Made by a program: the position numbers and the translations under genes | Part shown: positions 13,909-20,805 of the stretch, one piece after another | Layout: the number at the start of each line of letters is the position of its first letter | Numbering within the stretch: the first letter of the stretch is position 1 | The notes under the pieces: model-generated | What the model was told of the DNA's origin: nothing | The model's database searches: none | Seen by the model: only the letters and a program-made list of their open reading frames with translations | Assembly (NCBI GenBank): GCA_036625225.1 | Contig: JAZKUF010000001.1 | Span: 62,001-126,000 of the forward strand | DNA from: Accumulibacter jenkinsii | GTDB taxonomy: Bacteria > Pseudomonadota > Gammaproteobacteria > Burkholderiales > Rhodocyclaceae | Length of the DNA: 64,000 bases | Reading direction: 5' to 3'

Positions 13909-15162
13909 ATGATGGATATCGATTTTTCTATTTGGTTGAGTTTGCTGCTTCTGATCGCAGTGGCTTGGGTGATTTTTCGCAAGGGCAAGGGCCTTCCTCG
14001 TGGATCAGTAGCTTTGATTCCAGCACAAGAACCGGCTGTGCCAGAAATTAATCCGCCTGTACCAAAGCCGGACCGAATTGTGATTGCCAGCAATCCAGCT
14101 TTACCACTCGTGACGATTGAAGCGGTTCCTGCAATCAACGACTTCGAGAAAGCCAAGCCGTTAGATCCCAAGAGCAATAATAGCATCAGCCGTTTGAGTG
14201 CGTTGTGTCAGGCTGTCCCATCCCTGCTGTTGGCTGGCGAGGCATCTGGAAAGAGACTGATGGAGGTCGTTATCAATGGTGATCTGGTTCGGGCAGCAGA
14301 TGGAAATGGTCTGCGGGCATTCGCAATGAACGGCAAGAGCATCGCTGAACAAGCCCGACTTTTCGAGGTAAGCAATCTTCAGAACATGATCAACGCTGCT
14401 GCAATCTGGCAAATCGCATCTGTTGTTGTCGCCCAGAAGCACCTTGCCGACATCAGCAGAAAACTCGACGAAATCAAGGCAGGGGTTCAGCACATCTCCC
14501 AATTTCTCGAAAACCAGAGAAAATCTCGAGTGCTGGCAACCTATGATTACCTTGGGCAAGTTTATTTGGCCATCAAGGGCGGCGACCTTCCCGATTCATC
14601 ACGGATAAATTTGGAAAGCTGCGAGCGTGACTTGCTCGAAATTCAACACCATATCGAAATGGAATACCGCCAGAAGGTCGACAAGAAGGTCGAACACACA
14701 GAGTCGTTCGGTACAGAAGAGCTTACAAACGACATTGGCAAGAAAATATCCGAACTTGACGAGCTTACTGAAGATATTACGCTCTGCCTGAAGACCAGAA
14801 TTGCGGCTTGGCATGTCTTGTCTCTGTTCCCGGGCGACGCTCAGCTTAAGGTGGCTCGCCGGGCCAGCATTCAAAAATCCATCGATTCGTTATCTGCCCT
14901 CGCGCCACATCTTGAGGGAAATCTGAAGAGTGAAATTGCTGCTGTAGACTCATTCTGGAACAAGGGCAGCACCCTAGATTCTCGCAAGCGGAGCCTCAAG
15001 AGTAAGTGCATGACCGCTGCCGGGAGTTTAGAGAGCAAGGCAAGACAAAGCTCGGAGCATGTAATTCACAGTGAGCATATTTTGCTAGAACACGACCAGC
15101 CAACTCGCCTATACCTTCAGTTTGAAAATGGCGAACTGATAGACGCAAGACAAGCGGCCTAG
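13909..15162 (+). CDS. Membrane-anchored protein of unknown function (cassette gene)
   Basis: A 417-residue protein, the largest in either array. Residues 6-22 (FSIWLSLLLLIAVAWVI) form one transmembrane helix, followed by a Pro-rich linker (about 35-75). A cytoplasmic region follows, with LFEVSNLQNMINAAAIWQIASVVVAQKHLADI and a coiled-coil-like helix (RKLDEIKAGVQHISQFLENQRKS). The rest is helical with many charged residues. No catalytic motif was found. The layout of an N-terminal anchor plus a helical cytoplasmic domain occurs in phage-defence effectors, but assignment is not possible from sequence alone. ATG 13912 is an alternative start. Confidence 0.7.
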   Translation: MMDIDFSIWLSLLLLIAVAWVIFRKGKGLPRGSVALIPAQEPAVPEINPPVPKPDRIVIASNPALPLVTIEAVPAINDFEKAKPLDPKSNNSISRLSALCQAVPSLLLAGEASGKRLMEVVINGDLVRAADGNGLRAFAMNGKSIAEQARLFEVSNLQNMINAAAIWQIASVVVAQKHLADISRKLDEIKAGVQHISQFLENQRKSRVLATYDYLGQVYLAIKGGDLPDSSRINLESCERDLLEIQHHIEMEYRQKVDKKVEHTESFGTEELTNDIGKKISELDELTEDITLCLKTRIAAWHVLSLFPGDAQLKVARRASIQKSIDSLSALAPHLEGNLKSEIAAVDSFWNKGSTLDSRKRSLKSKCMTAAGSLESKARQSSEHVIHSEHILLEHDQPTRLYLQFENGELIDARQAA

Positions 15163-15231
15163 TGCAGTGGGAGCAGACCACGTACCCTTGAAAGACGGCG
15201 CTGTAGGGACGGCGGGCGTGAGCCGGTCACA

Positions 15232-15300
15232 GCCCAACCCGGCAGTCCACACGGACGCTGCGCAATAAAGCCGCGCACCGCCGGGACTTCTACGTTGGGC
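15232..15300 (+). repeat. attC site
   Basis: GCCCAAC at 15232, hairpin ggacgctgcgcaataaagccgcgcaccgcc, core GTTGGGC ending 15300. The first 20 bases are identical to those of the site at 16328. Confidence 0.85.
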
Positions 15301-15314
15301 CTAAAGGAAACTCA

Positions 15315-15890
15315 ATGCACGCGCAACAAGAAATTCTCGCGCTGGAGCAGCGCATTCTTGAGTTGGAGGCAGAGAACGCGAGGCTGAACACTGAACTCGA
15401 CTTCCTCAAAATTCATCCGACCATAGCCCAAGGGATAAAGGGCGAAACATTGATTGCGCAGCTCGTGGACGGAGTTGTTACGGCTTACTCCGATAGCTAT
15501 GACCTGCTCACATCTACCGGTCTTCGCATCGAAGTTAAGTACAGCAAGCTTAATCATCCAATGAAGGTTGCTCCCACGAAACGCTGGAATTGGGGCAAGC
15601 CATTGGGATGGCTAGACAAAGGTAAGGATTACCATTACCTGCTGTTAATCGGAGAGAAAGACCCGCGCTATCTTGATCAGTATCCCGACGACACACCATA
15701 CGTCTACTTTCTCGTTCCGCTGCAAGACGTCCGTGATGTCATGTCTCAAGGAAAAACAATAGGAGGGATGATTCAAACTACAACGAATCTTGCAAAATTG
15801 GAGAAGAAGCAGAATCGTCCCCATCTTTTGAATTTCCAAATTGACTATTCACGGCTGAAACCGCTCTTAACGAAATTGGCGAAAGATTAG
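15315..15890 (+). CDS. PD-(D/E)XK nuclease-like protein (first gene of two-gene cassette)
   Basis: A 191-residue protein. Residues 1-32 are a coiled coil (QQEILALEQRILELEAENAR). Residues 40-77 carry a restriction-endonuclease-fold pattern: an early Glu in GIKGETLIAQLV, Asp in SDSYDLL, and the RIEVKYSKL strand giving E-x-K. A WNWGKPLGWLDKGKDYHYLLLIGE segment follows, as in nucleases where a Tyr/Leu-rich strand comes after the E-x-K motif. A 121-residue gene follows 41 bp later with no attC between. The pair could be a nuclease with a partner or immunity protein; that is inference. Confidence 0.6.
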   Translation: MHAQQEILALEQRILELEAENARLNTELDFLKIHPTIAQGIKGETLIAQLVDGVVTAYSDSYDLLTSTGLRIEVKYSKLNHPMKVAPTKRWNWGKPLGWLDKGKDYHYLLLIGEKDPRYLDQYPDDTPYVYFLVPLQDVRDVMSQGKTIGGMIQTTTNLAKLEKKQNRPHLLNFQIDYSRLKPLLTKLAKD

Positions 15891-15931
15891 CTAGCGACAG
15901 CCCCAATCATTCTTATAGGGCGACACAACAA

Positions 15932-16297
15932 ATGGAAAACGATGCTTTCAGAACCCTCGTATCTGCACTTGCGGAGTTCCTTGGCTCTCCGGATAGGAAC
16001 GTAAGTGGAACAGGATCAAGATTCAAGTCTTCGCGGAAGGGCAAAGCCACTGTGTACCACAGTGGCATCGCGACGGGAAACCAAGCTGAAGTCGCGTTTG
16101 ATGTCGAATCAATGGCACAACGTTTCAAAATTTCACCTACGGAGTTTAGAGCCTTTGTAGCGCAGCTCCGGGCTACGACTGGGCGACTGGTTGAACCAAA
16201 CCCACAATTCAACTGGCCGAGAATTGGAGTTGCCTCTCAAACAGACGTAAGTCTGGTTGTCGAGGCACTTCGACACCGGTTGCCTCCTGTCGAGTGA
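15932..16297 (+). CDS. Hypothetical protein paired with PD-(D/E)XK gene
   Basis: A 121-residue soluble protein sharing a cassette with the nuclease-like gene. Notable segments are FRTLVSALAEFLGSP (helix), a GSRFKSSRKGKATVYHSG basic stretch, and a helical C-terminus (QTDVSLVVEALRHRLP). The basic middle part would suit nucleic-acid binding. No family was recognised. The spacing and lack of an attC upstream argue for co-transcription. Confidence 0.6.
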   Translation: MENDAFRTLVSALAEFLGSPDRNVSGTGSRFKSSRKGKATVYHSGIATGNQAEVAFDVESMAQRFKISPTEFRAFVAQLRATTGRLVEPNPQFNWPRIGVASQTDVSLVVEALRHRLPPVE

Positions 16298-16327
16298 TGC
16301 GCTTTCTTTCCCCTTGCCGGAAGGCAG

Positions 16328-16397
16328 GCCCAACCCGGCAGTCCACACGGACGCTGCGCGATGAAGCCGCGCAGCGCCGGTGACTTCTACGTTAGAC
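16328..16397 (+). repeat. attC site
   Basis: GCCCAAC at 16328, hairpin ggacgctgcgcg-atgaagc-cgcgcagcgcc, core GTTAGAC ending 16397. Confidence 0.88.
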
Positions 16398-16407
16398 CCC
16401 ATTGTTG

Positions 16408-17031
16408 ATGTCCCCTATCGCAACTGTCTGCGCAGACATTGGCTCGGCGGCCAAAGGGAACTTCGGTTGGTGGTCGTCGGCAGGATCATCTGGCGACCGC
16501 CCCTCCGGCCTAGCCACTCACGTCGCAGGCTTGCTGAACGATGGAACGCCCGTGGCACTGGGGTTCGAGTGCCCGCTATTCGTTCCCCTCGTTGCGAGCG
16601 AGATGCAGCTCACGTCGGCTCGTCCAGGCGAAGGCAGCCGCGCTTGGAGCGCCGGTGCTGGATGCGGTGCGTTGGCAACAGGCCTCGTACAAGTGGTATG
16701 GGTGCTGGAGCAGGTCCGACTCTCTTTGCGCATGCCGGCGTTAGCTCACCTCGCTTGGCCAACTTTCGTCGCCGCGAACTCCGGGCTATTCCTTTGGGAG
16801 GCCTTTGTTAGCGGCTCCGCCAAGTTCAGTACGCACCCGCGGGATGCTCAGGCCGGTGCCGAGGCTTTCCTCGCATCATTGCCTGACCCGACCTTGGCAA
16901 ATGCGGTTGCATGCGACAGCCCGGTCTATTCCTTGGTTGGGGCGGCATTGCTTCGCAGCGGCTGGAGCGAAGATACTTCGCTTCTTCACAAAGCTTGCTT
17001 AGTTCTGCGAGCACGCCCGAATGTGGTCTAA
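16408..17031 (+). CDS. Hypothetical protein (cassette gene)
   Basis: A 207-residue protein from ATG 16408 (two in-frame TTG codons precede it). Distinctive motifs are CADIGSAAKGNFGWW near the N-terminus, GTPVALGFECPLFVPL, and SRAWSAGAGCGALATG, followed by helical segments. An early Asp in a CADIGS strand, then a FEC strand, is reminiscent of RNase-H-like folds, but I cannot confirm that. It has no signal peptide. It is the last complete cassette gene of array 2. Confidence 0.65.
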   Translation: MSPIATVCADIGSAAKGNFGWWSSAGSSGDRPSGLATHVAGLLNDGTPVALGFECPLFVPLVASEMQLTSARPGEGSRAWSAGAGCGALATGLVQVVWVLEQVRLSLRMPALAHLAWPTFVAANSGLFLWEAFVSGSAKFSTHPRDAQAGAEAFLASLPDPTLANAVACDSPVYSLVGAALLRSGWSEDTSLLHKACLVLRARPNVV

Positions 17032-17103
17032 CCCCTCCATCGAGCGGACGTCCTCCGGCAGGCTTCGCCTGCCTGCGGCCGCCGCTCATGTCGAACGTTA
17101 GAG
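17026..17103 (+). repeat. attC site (second structural type)
   Basis: GTCTAAC at 17026, arms cgagcggacg...ccgctcatg, inner stem ggcaggcttcgcctgcc, core GTTAGAG ending 17103. Same subfamily as 6948-7035. Confidence 0.85.
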
Positions 17104-17121
17104 CCCATTGGAGACCTCTAG

Positions 17122-17415
17122 ATGCAGCGAACCTGTCTTCTCTTGCTTGTTCTCGTCGGTCTTGGCGGATGTGCCTCGAACCCCAATTCGTTTTGGTATG
17201 AAGGGGCGGTGATGAACTACGGACCTGGCCCGCAGCACGCCGATCTGGATGCCGAATTCTTCTTCCATTGCGCCCAGCCTGCGGCGCTTCAGGGTCTCGA
17301 AGTGAAACTCTTCAGCGCCTTCCCGGGCTACCGGCAAATCCGGGCGCAAGTGGTGACCGGCAAACGACAATCTGCGGCCAGGCTCTCACCGAAGGCCAGC
17401 ACATTGCGCTGGTAG
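17122..17415 (+). pseudogene. Chimeric gene: lipoprotein signal fused to ZrgA C-terminus (copy 3)
   Basis: Residues 1-33 are the start of the cassette lipoprotein at 4172 (signal peptide and lipobox, through EGAVMNY). From about residue 34 (GPGPQHADLDAEF) to 97 the frame is the ZrgA C-terminus. The fusion point lies in short homology: the cassette reads ggcggtgatgaactacg, and zrgA copy 2 reads ggcggtgatcaacccgg. The result is an intact 97-residue lipoprotein-like frame. It may be expressed, but is best treated as a rearrangement product. Confidence 0.75.
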
Positions 17416-18337
17416 CACTGACAAACAGGTGGCGGCGCGTGCTCAGCGGTCGACCAGCAGGGCGGCGGCAGTGGCCAGGGTGACGATCGCGTAGGGAACC
17501 GGCAGGCGGTGGCGAGCGACCTGCAGCAGTCGCCGGTCGCGCGTGATCAGCAGTTCGGCGCGGCAGCGCACGCCGAGGACGAGGAATTTCTGGTCGTCGA
17601 CGTCGCGACAGCGCGGCAAGAGGTAATCCTCGGCCGGCTCGCGCTCGCAGGCGATGACGAAATGGCGGTAACGGTCGAGCAGCGCTGCCTGCGCCCGCGC
17701 GTCGAGGCCGAACTGACGGTAGGCGCTGACCCGTTGCAGTTCGGCAAAGCAGTCGCGGTCGGTGAAGCAGTGCAGCTTGCCGGTTGCGATGCCGCGCTGC
17801 AGCGGCTGCGTCTGCGGGTCGGCGAAGTGCAGCAGGTCGATGACGATGTTGGTGTCGAGGACAGCCCGCATCGCTTCAGCCGATCTGCAGTTCTGCCGCG
17901 ACATGATCGGCGATCGCGAGGCAGGCGGTGAGTCCGGGCGATTCGATGCCGAAGAGGTTGACCAGACCGGGGATGCCGTGCTGCGCCGGCCCCTGGATCA
18001 GGAAATCGCCCGCTGGCGCCAGCCGGCCGGCGATCTTCGGCCGGATGCCGGCGTAGGCCGGCGCGAGCGCAGCGTCTGGCAGGCCCGGCCAGTAGCGGCG
18101 GATCTCGGCCGCGAAGGCGTCGGCCCGGGTCGGGTCGACGCGGTAATCGAGCGCCCCGATCGGCTGCCCCGGCAGCGGATCGGGCAACCACTCGACGTCG
18201 GGTCCGAAGCGTGCCCGTCCGGCGAGGTCGAGGGTCAGATGGACGCCCAGGCCACCGCTTTCCGGCAGTGGATAGACGAGGTGCGAGAAAGGCGAGCGGC
18301 CGGCGAGCGCATAGTAGCTGCCTTTCGCCTGATGAGT
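17221..18337. repeat. Segmental duplication zrgA'-PIN-oxidoreductase, copy 3 reference
   Basis: This stretch corresponds to 7732-8841 (copy 2) and, with a 0.7-kb deletion, to about 430-856 (copy 1). To the right of 18337 the oxidoreductase continues normally here, whereas copies 1 and 2 switch to integrase-side sequence at the same base. Confidence 0.88.
17443..17871 (-). CDS. PIN-domain toxin-like RNase (copy 3, native context)
   Basis: A 142-residue PIN-domain protein, nearly identical to that at 7947-8375 (two substitutions). MRAVLDTNIVIDLL is taken as the start; it follows the oxidoreductase stop by 4 bp, so the two genes form an operon. A longer in-frame start at 17904 lies inside the upstream gene. 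Acidic residues D6, those of the RDVDDQKFL motif and D in LITRDRRLL are the likely metal ligands. No antitoxin gene is adjacent. Confidence 0.88.
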   Translation of the reverse strand: MRAVLDTNIVIDLLHFADPQTQPLQRGIATGKLHCFTDRDCFAELQRVSAYRQFGLDARAQAALLDRYRHFVIACEREPAEDYLLPRCRDVDDQKFLVLGVRCRAELLITRDRRLLQVARHRLPVPYAIVTLATAAALLVDR

Positions 18338-19009
18338 CGCCGGCAGCCGGGATGCCGGGAAGCCGTCCAGTGCAGCGGCGACCTCGGGGGCCCAGAGGCC
18401 GGCGGCGTTGATCACCATTGATGCCCGCAAGCGCAGGCTGTCGCTGCCGCCGACTTCGAGGACGACGCCCGCAGGGGTGACCGAAGCGCTGCGCAGGGGG
18501 CTCTGCAAGGCAAGCACGGCGCCGTCGCGTTCGGCGTCGCCGAGCAGCGCCAGCATCAGGCCGTGGCTGTCGACGATGCCGGTGGCGGTCGAGAGGAGGG
18601 CCGCGGTGCACGCGAGTTCCGGTTCGAGCGCTTGCGCTTCGGCCCCGGTCAGCCAGCACAGGCCGTCGACGCCGTTGTCGTCGCCCTGTCGGTGCAGGGC
18701 GCGCAGGGTATTGTGCTGGGCGAGGTGGGTGGCGACGATGAGCTTGCCGCAGCGTCGGTGGCTGACGCCGTGGGTGGCACAGAAGGCGTAGAGCTGACGG
18801 CGGCCGGCCACGCACAGCGCGGCCTTGAGAGAAAGCGAAGGATAGTAGAGCCCGGCGTGGATGACCTCGCTGTTGCGGGCGCTGGTTTCGCTGCCGAAGG
18901 TGTTCTTCGCTTCGAGAATGACTGTCTCGACGCCGCGCCGGGCGAGCGCGCGGGCGCAGGCGAGGCCGATGACGCCGGCGCCGATCACCGCCGCTGCAAC
19001 GCTTTCCAT
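17876..19009 (-). CDS. FAD-dependent oxidoreductase (DAO family, LhgO-like)
   Basis: A 377-residue flavoenzyme. The Rossmann FAD motif VIGAGVIGLACARALARRG lies at residues 8-26, followed by ETVILEA and SARNSEVIHAGLYYP. C-terminal motifs are GIRPKIAG, DFLIQG and NLFGIESPGLTACLAIA. The pattern fits the L-2-hydroxyglutarate oxidase/dehydrogenase branch of the DAO superfamily; the substrate is inferred. ATG 19009 is chosen for its AGAGGG ribosome site and because the FAD motif should lie near the N-terminus. A further upstream ATG would add 28 unrelated residues. It is the only complete copy of three. Confidence 0.87.
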   Translation of the reverse strand: MESVAAAVIGAGVIGLACARALARRGVETVILEAKNTFGSETSARNSEVIHAGLYYPSLSLKAALCVAGRRQLYAFCATHGVSHRRCGKLIVATHLAQHNTLRALHRQGDDNGVDGLCWLTGAEAQALEPELACTAALLSTATGIVDSHGLMLALLGDAERDGAVLALQSPLRSASVTPAGVVLEVGGSDSLRLRASMVINAAGLWAPEVAAALDGFPASRLPATHQAKGSYYALAGRSPFSHLVYPLPESGGLGVHLTLDLAGRARFGPDVEWLPDPLPGQPIGALDYRVDPTRADAFAAEIRRYWPGLPDAALAPAYAGIRPKIAGRLAPAGDFLIQGPAQHGIPGLVNLFGIESPGLTACLAIADHVAAELQIG

Positions 19010-19145
19010 GCACCCTCTCCGCACCACAGAAGGCGCATTGTAACCGGTCGCCGATGCCGGCTGCGGCTTGGGCTTTGCCTCATGTCGCGCCAATCGCTAC
19101 ACTGGCGAGCATCGCAGTACCACCGCCAGTCGCCGTTCACCGCCC

Positions 19146-19724
19146 ATGACCCGCCCGCCGATCCCCGACCCCGAAGAAGTCATAGCCGCCACCCGCCGCT
19201 GGCTGGAGCGGGCGGTGATCGGTCTCAATCTCTGCCCCTTTGCCAAGGGCGTCCATGTCAAGGGACAGGTGCGCTACGTGGTGAGCGAAGCGCGCGATGA
19301 CGAGCAGCTGCTCGCCGATGTCGAGCGCGAATTGCAGACGCTGCTCGCGGCAGCGCCGGAAGAGGTCGAGACGACGCTCTTGATCCACCCCGGCGTGCTC
19401 GACGACTTCGCGGATTTCGTGCGCTTCCTCGATCTCGTGGACCTCGTGCTGCGCCTGCAGGGCTTGCAGGGCGTGCTGCAGGTCGCGAGCTTTCACCCGG
19501 ATTACGTCTTTGCCGACAGCGACCCGGAGGACATCACCAACTGCACCAACCGCTCGCCTTTCCCGACCCTGCACCTGCTGCGCGAGGCGAGCCTTGATCG
19601 CGCGGTGGCGGCTTTTCCCGACGCCGCGGCGATCTACGAGCGCAACATGCAGACGCTGACCGACCTCGGCGATGCCGGCTGGCGGCAGCTCGGGCTTGGC
19701 GCGCCGCGGCGCAAGGCGGAATAG
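19146..19724 (+). CDS. DUF1415 family protein
   Basis: A 192-residue cytoplasmic protein that starts VIAATRRWLERAVIGLNLCPFAKGVHVKG and has YVVSEARDDEQLL and VASFHPDYVFADSDPEDITNCTNRSPFPTLHLLRE. These are the diagnostic blocks of DUF1415, a conserved proteobacterial family of unknown function. ATG 19146 (MTRPPIPDP) is preferred to 19068, which would add 26 residues unlike the family. It is divergent from the oxidoreductase gene and likely co-transcribed with the DUF924 gene 36 bp downstream. Confidence 0.9.
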   Translation: MTRPPIPDPEEVIAATRRWLERAVIGLNLCPFAKGVHVKGQVRYVVSEARDDEQLLADVERELQTLLAAAPEEVETTLLIHPGVLDDFADFVRFLDLVDLVLRLQGLQGVLQVASFHPDYVFADSDPEDITNCTNRSPFPTLHLLREASLDRAVAAFPDAAAIYERNMQTLTDLGDAGWRQLGLGAPRRKAE

Positions 19725-19760
19725 GCCGACGATGACGAGCGCCGGGGAAAGAATGGATCT

Positions 19761-20327
19761 ATGACGGCCGCGGAAATTCTTCGCTTCTGGTTCGACGAGA
19801 GCAGTCCGGCGCAATGGTGGGCGAAATCGGAGGCCTTCGATCGCCTGGTCGAGAGCCGTTTCGGCGCCCTGCATGCGGCGGCCATCTGCGGCGAGTTGTA
19901 TGCCTGGCGCCAGGCGGCCGCGGGAGCCGATGCGGCCGATGCCGCGGCCGGCCGCCTGGCCGAGGTCATCGTTCTCGACCAGTTCTCGCGCAATATCTTT
20001 CGCGATCGTCGGGAGGCGTTTGCCGCCGACGGCATGGCGCTGGTGCTGGCCCAGGAAGCCGTCGCCGGCGGCCTGGACCGGGCGCTCGATCCGGTTCGCC
20101 GGGCTTTTCTTTACCTGCCGTACATGCACAGCGAGTCGGTGCTGATCCACCGCCAGGCGGTGAAGTTGTTCGCTGCCCCGGGAATGGCCAGGCACCTCGA
20201 CTTCGAACTGCGCCATCAGGCAATCATCGAACGCTTCGGGCGCTATCCGCACCGCAACGCCATTCTCGGCCGCCCGTCGACCGCCGCCGAGATCGAATTC
20301 CTCAAGACCCCCGGCTCCGCCTTCTAG
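19761..20327 (+). CDS. DUF924 family protein
   Basis: A 188-residue protein. AAEILRFWFDESSPAQWWAKSEAFD at the start, VIVLDQFSRNIFRD, RRAFLYLPYMHSES and HQAIIERFGRYPHRNAILGR are the standard DUF924 blocks. The family has a TPR-like helical fold and is widespread, with no confirmed function. It lies between DUF1415 and YjbQ genes in the same direction with short gaps, suggesting one transcript. Confidence 0.92.
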   Translation: MTAAEILRFWFDESSPAQWWAKSEAFDRLVESRFGALHAAAICGELYAWRQAAAGADAADAAAGRLAEVIVLDQFSRNIFRDRREAFAADGMALVLAQEAVAGGLDRALDPVRRAFLYLPYMHSESVLIHRQAVKLFAAPGMARHLDFELRHQAIIERFGRYPHRNAILGRPSTAAEIEFLKTPGSAF

Positions 20328-20349
20328 GCGAGCAGGAAAGGAGAGACTG

Positions 20350-20763
20350 GTGGCTCATCAGCAAACCCTTGACTTTCGTGGCCGCGGTCGCGGCACCCTC
20401 GAGATCACCGATGAGGTGGCGCGCATCGTCCGGGCTGCCGGGGTGATTACCGGCGTCGTCCATGTCTTTGTCCAGCATACGAGTTGTTCGGTGGTGTTGA
20501 CCGAAAACGCCGATCCGTCGGTGCGTCGCGACCTCGAAGTCCTCGCCGCGCGCTGGGCTCCCGACGCTGACCCGGCGTATCGGCATGACCAGGAGGGAGA
20601 CGACGACATGGCCGCGCATGGCCGCAACCTCCTTGCCGGCGCGTCGGTGACGGTGCCGATCGCGAACGGTCAGATGTGCCTGGGCACCTGGCAGGGAATC
20701 TATCTCTGGGAACACCGGACGATGTCGCTGACGCGGCGGGTGGTCGTCACCGTTTTCGGCTGA
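20350..20763 (+). CDS. YjbQ/UPF0047 family protein
   Basis: A 137-residue protein starting at GTG (AAAGGAGAG 7 nt upstream). The blocks GVVHVFVQHTSCSVVLTENADPSV, MAAHGRNLLAGASVTVPIANG and GTWQGIYLWEHR define the YjbQ family, which adopts a trimeric beta-barrel. Some members show weak thiamine-phosphate-synthase activity in complementation. The conserved His and Glu in the QHTSCS and WEHR motifs are present. It is the last gene of a three-gene run. Confidence 0.93.
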   Translation: MAHQQTLDFRGRGRGTLEITDEVARIVRAAGVITGVVHVFVQHTSCSVVLTENADPSVRRDLEVLAARWAPDADPAYRHDQEGDDDMAAHGRNLLAGASVTVPIANGQMCLGTWQGIYLWEHRTMSLTRRVVVTVFG

Positions 20764-20805
20764 AGGGGCAGTGATCGCGTTCGAGCCGTCCGGCCGCGCC
20801 GGGCG

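Noticed and set aside
17547..19013. 488-codon minus-strand frame, very Arg-rich
   Set aside because: Shadow of the oxidoreductase and PIN genes, with unnatural composition.
19068..19145. Longer start for the DUF1415 gene
   Set aside because: The added residues do not resemble the family, and the ATG at 19146 gives standard length.
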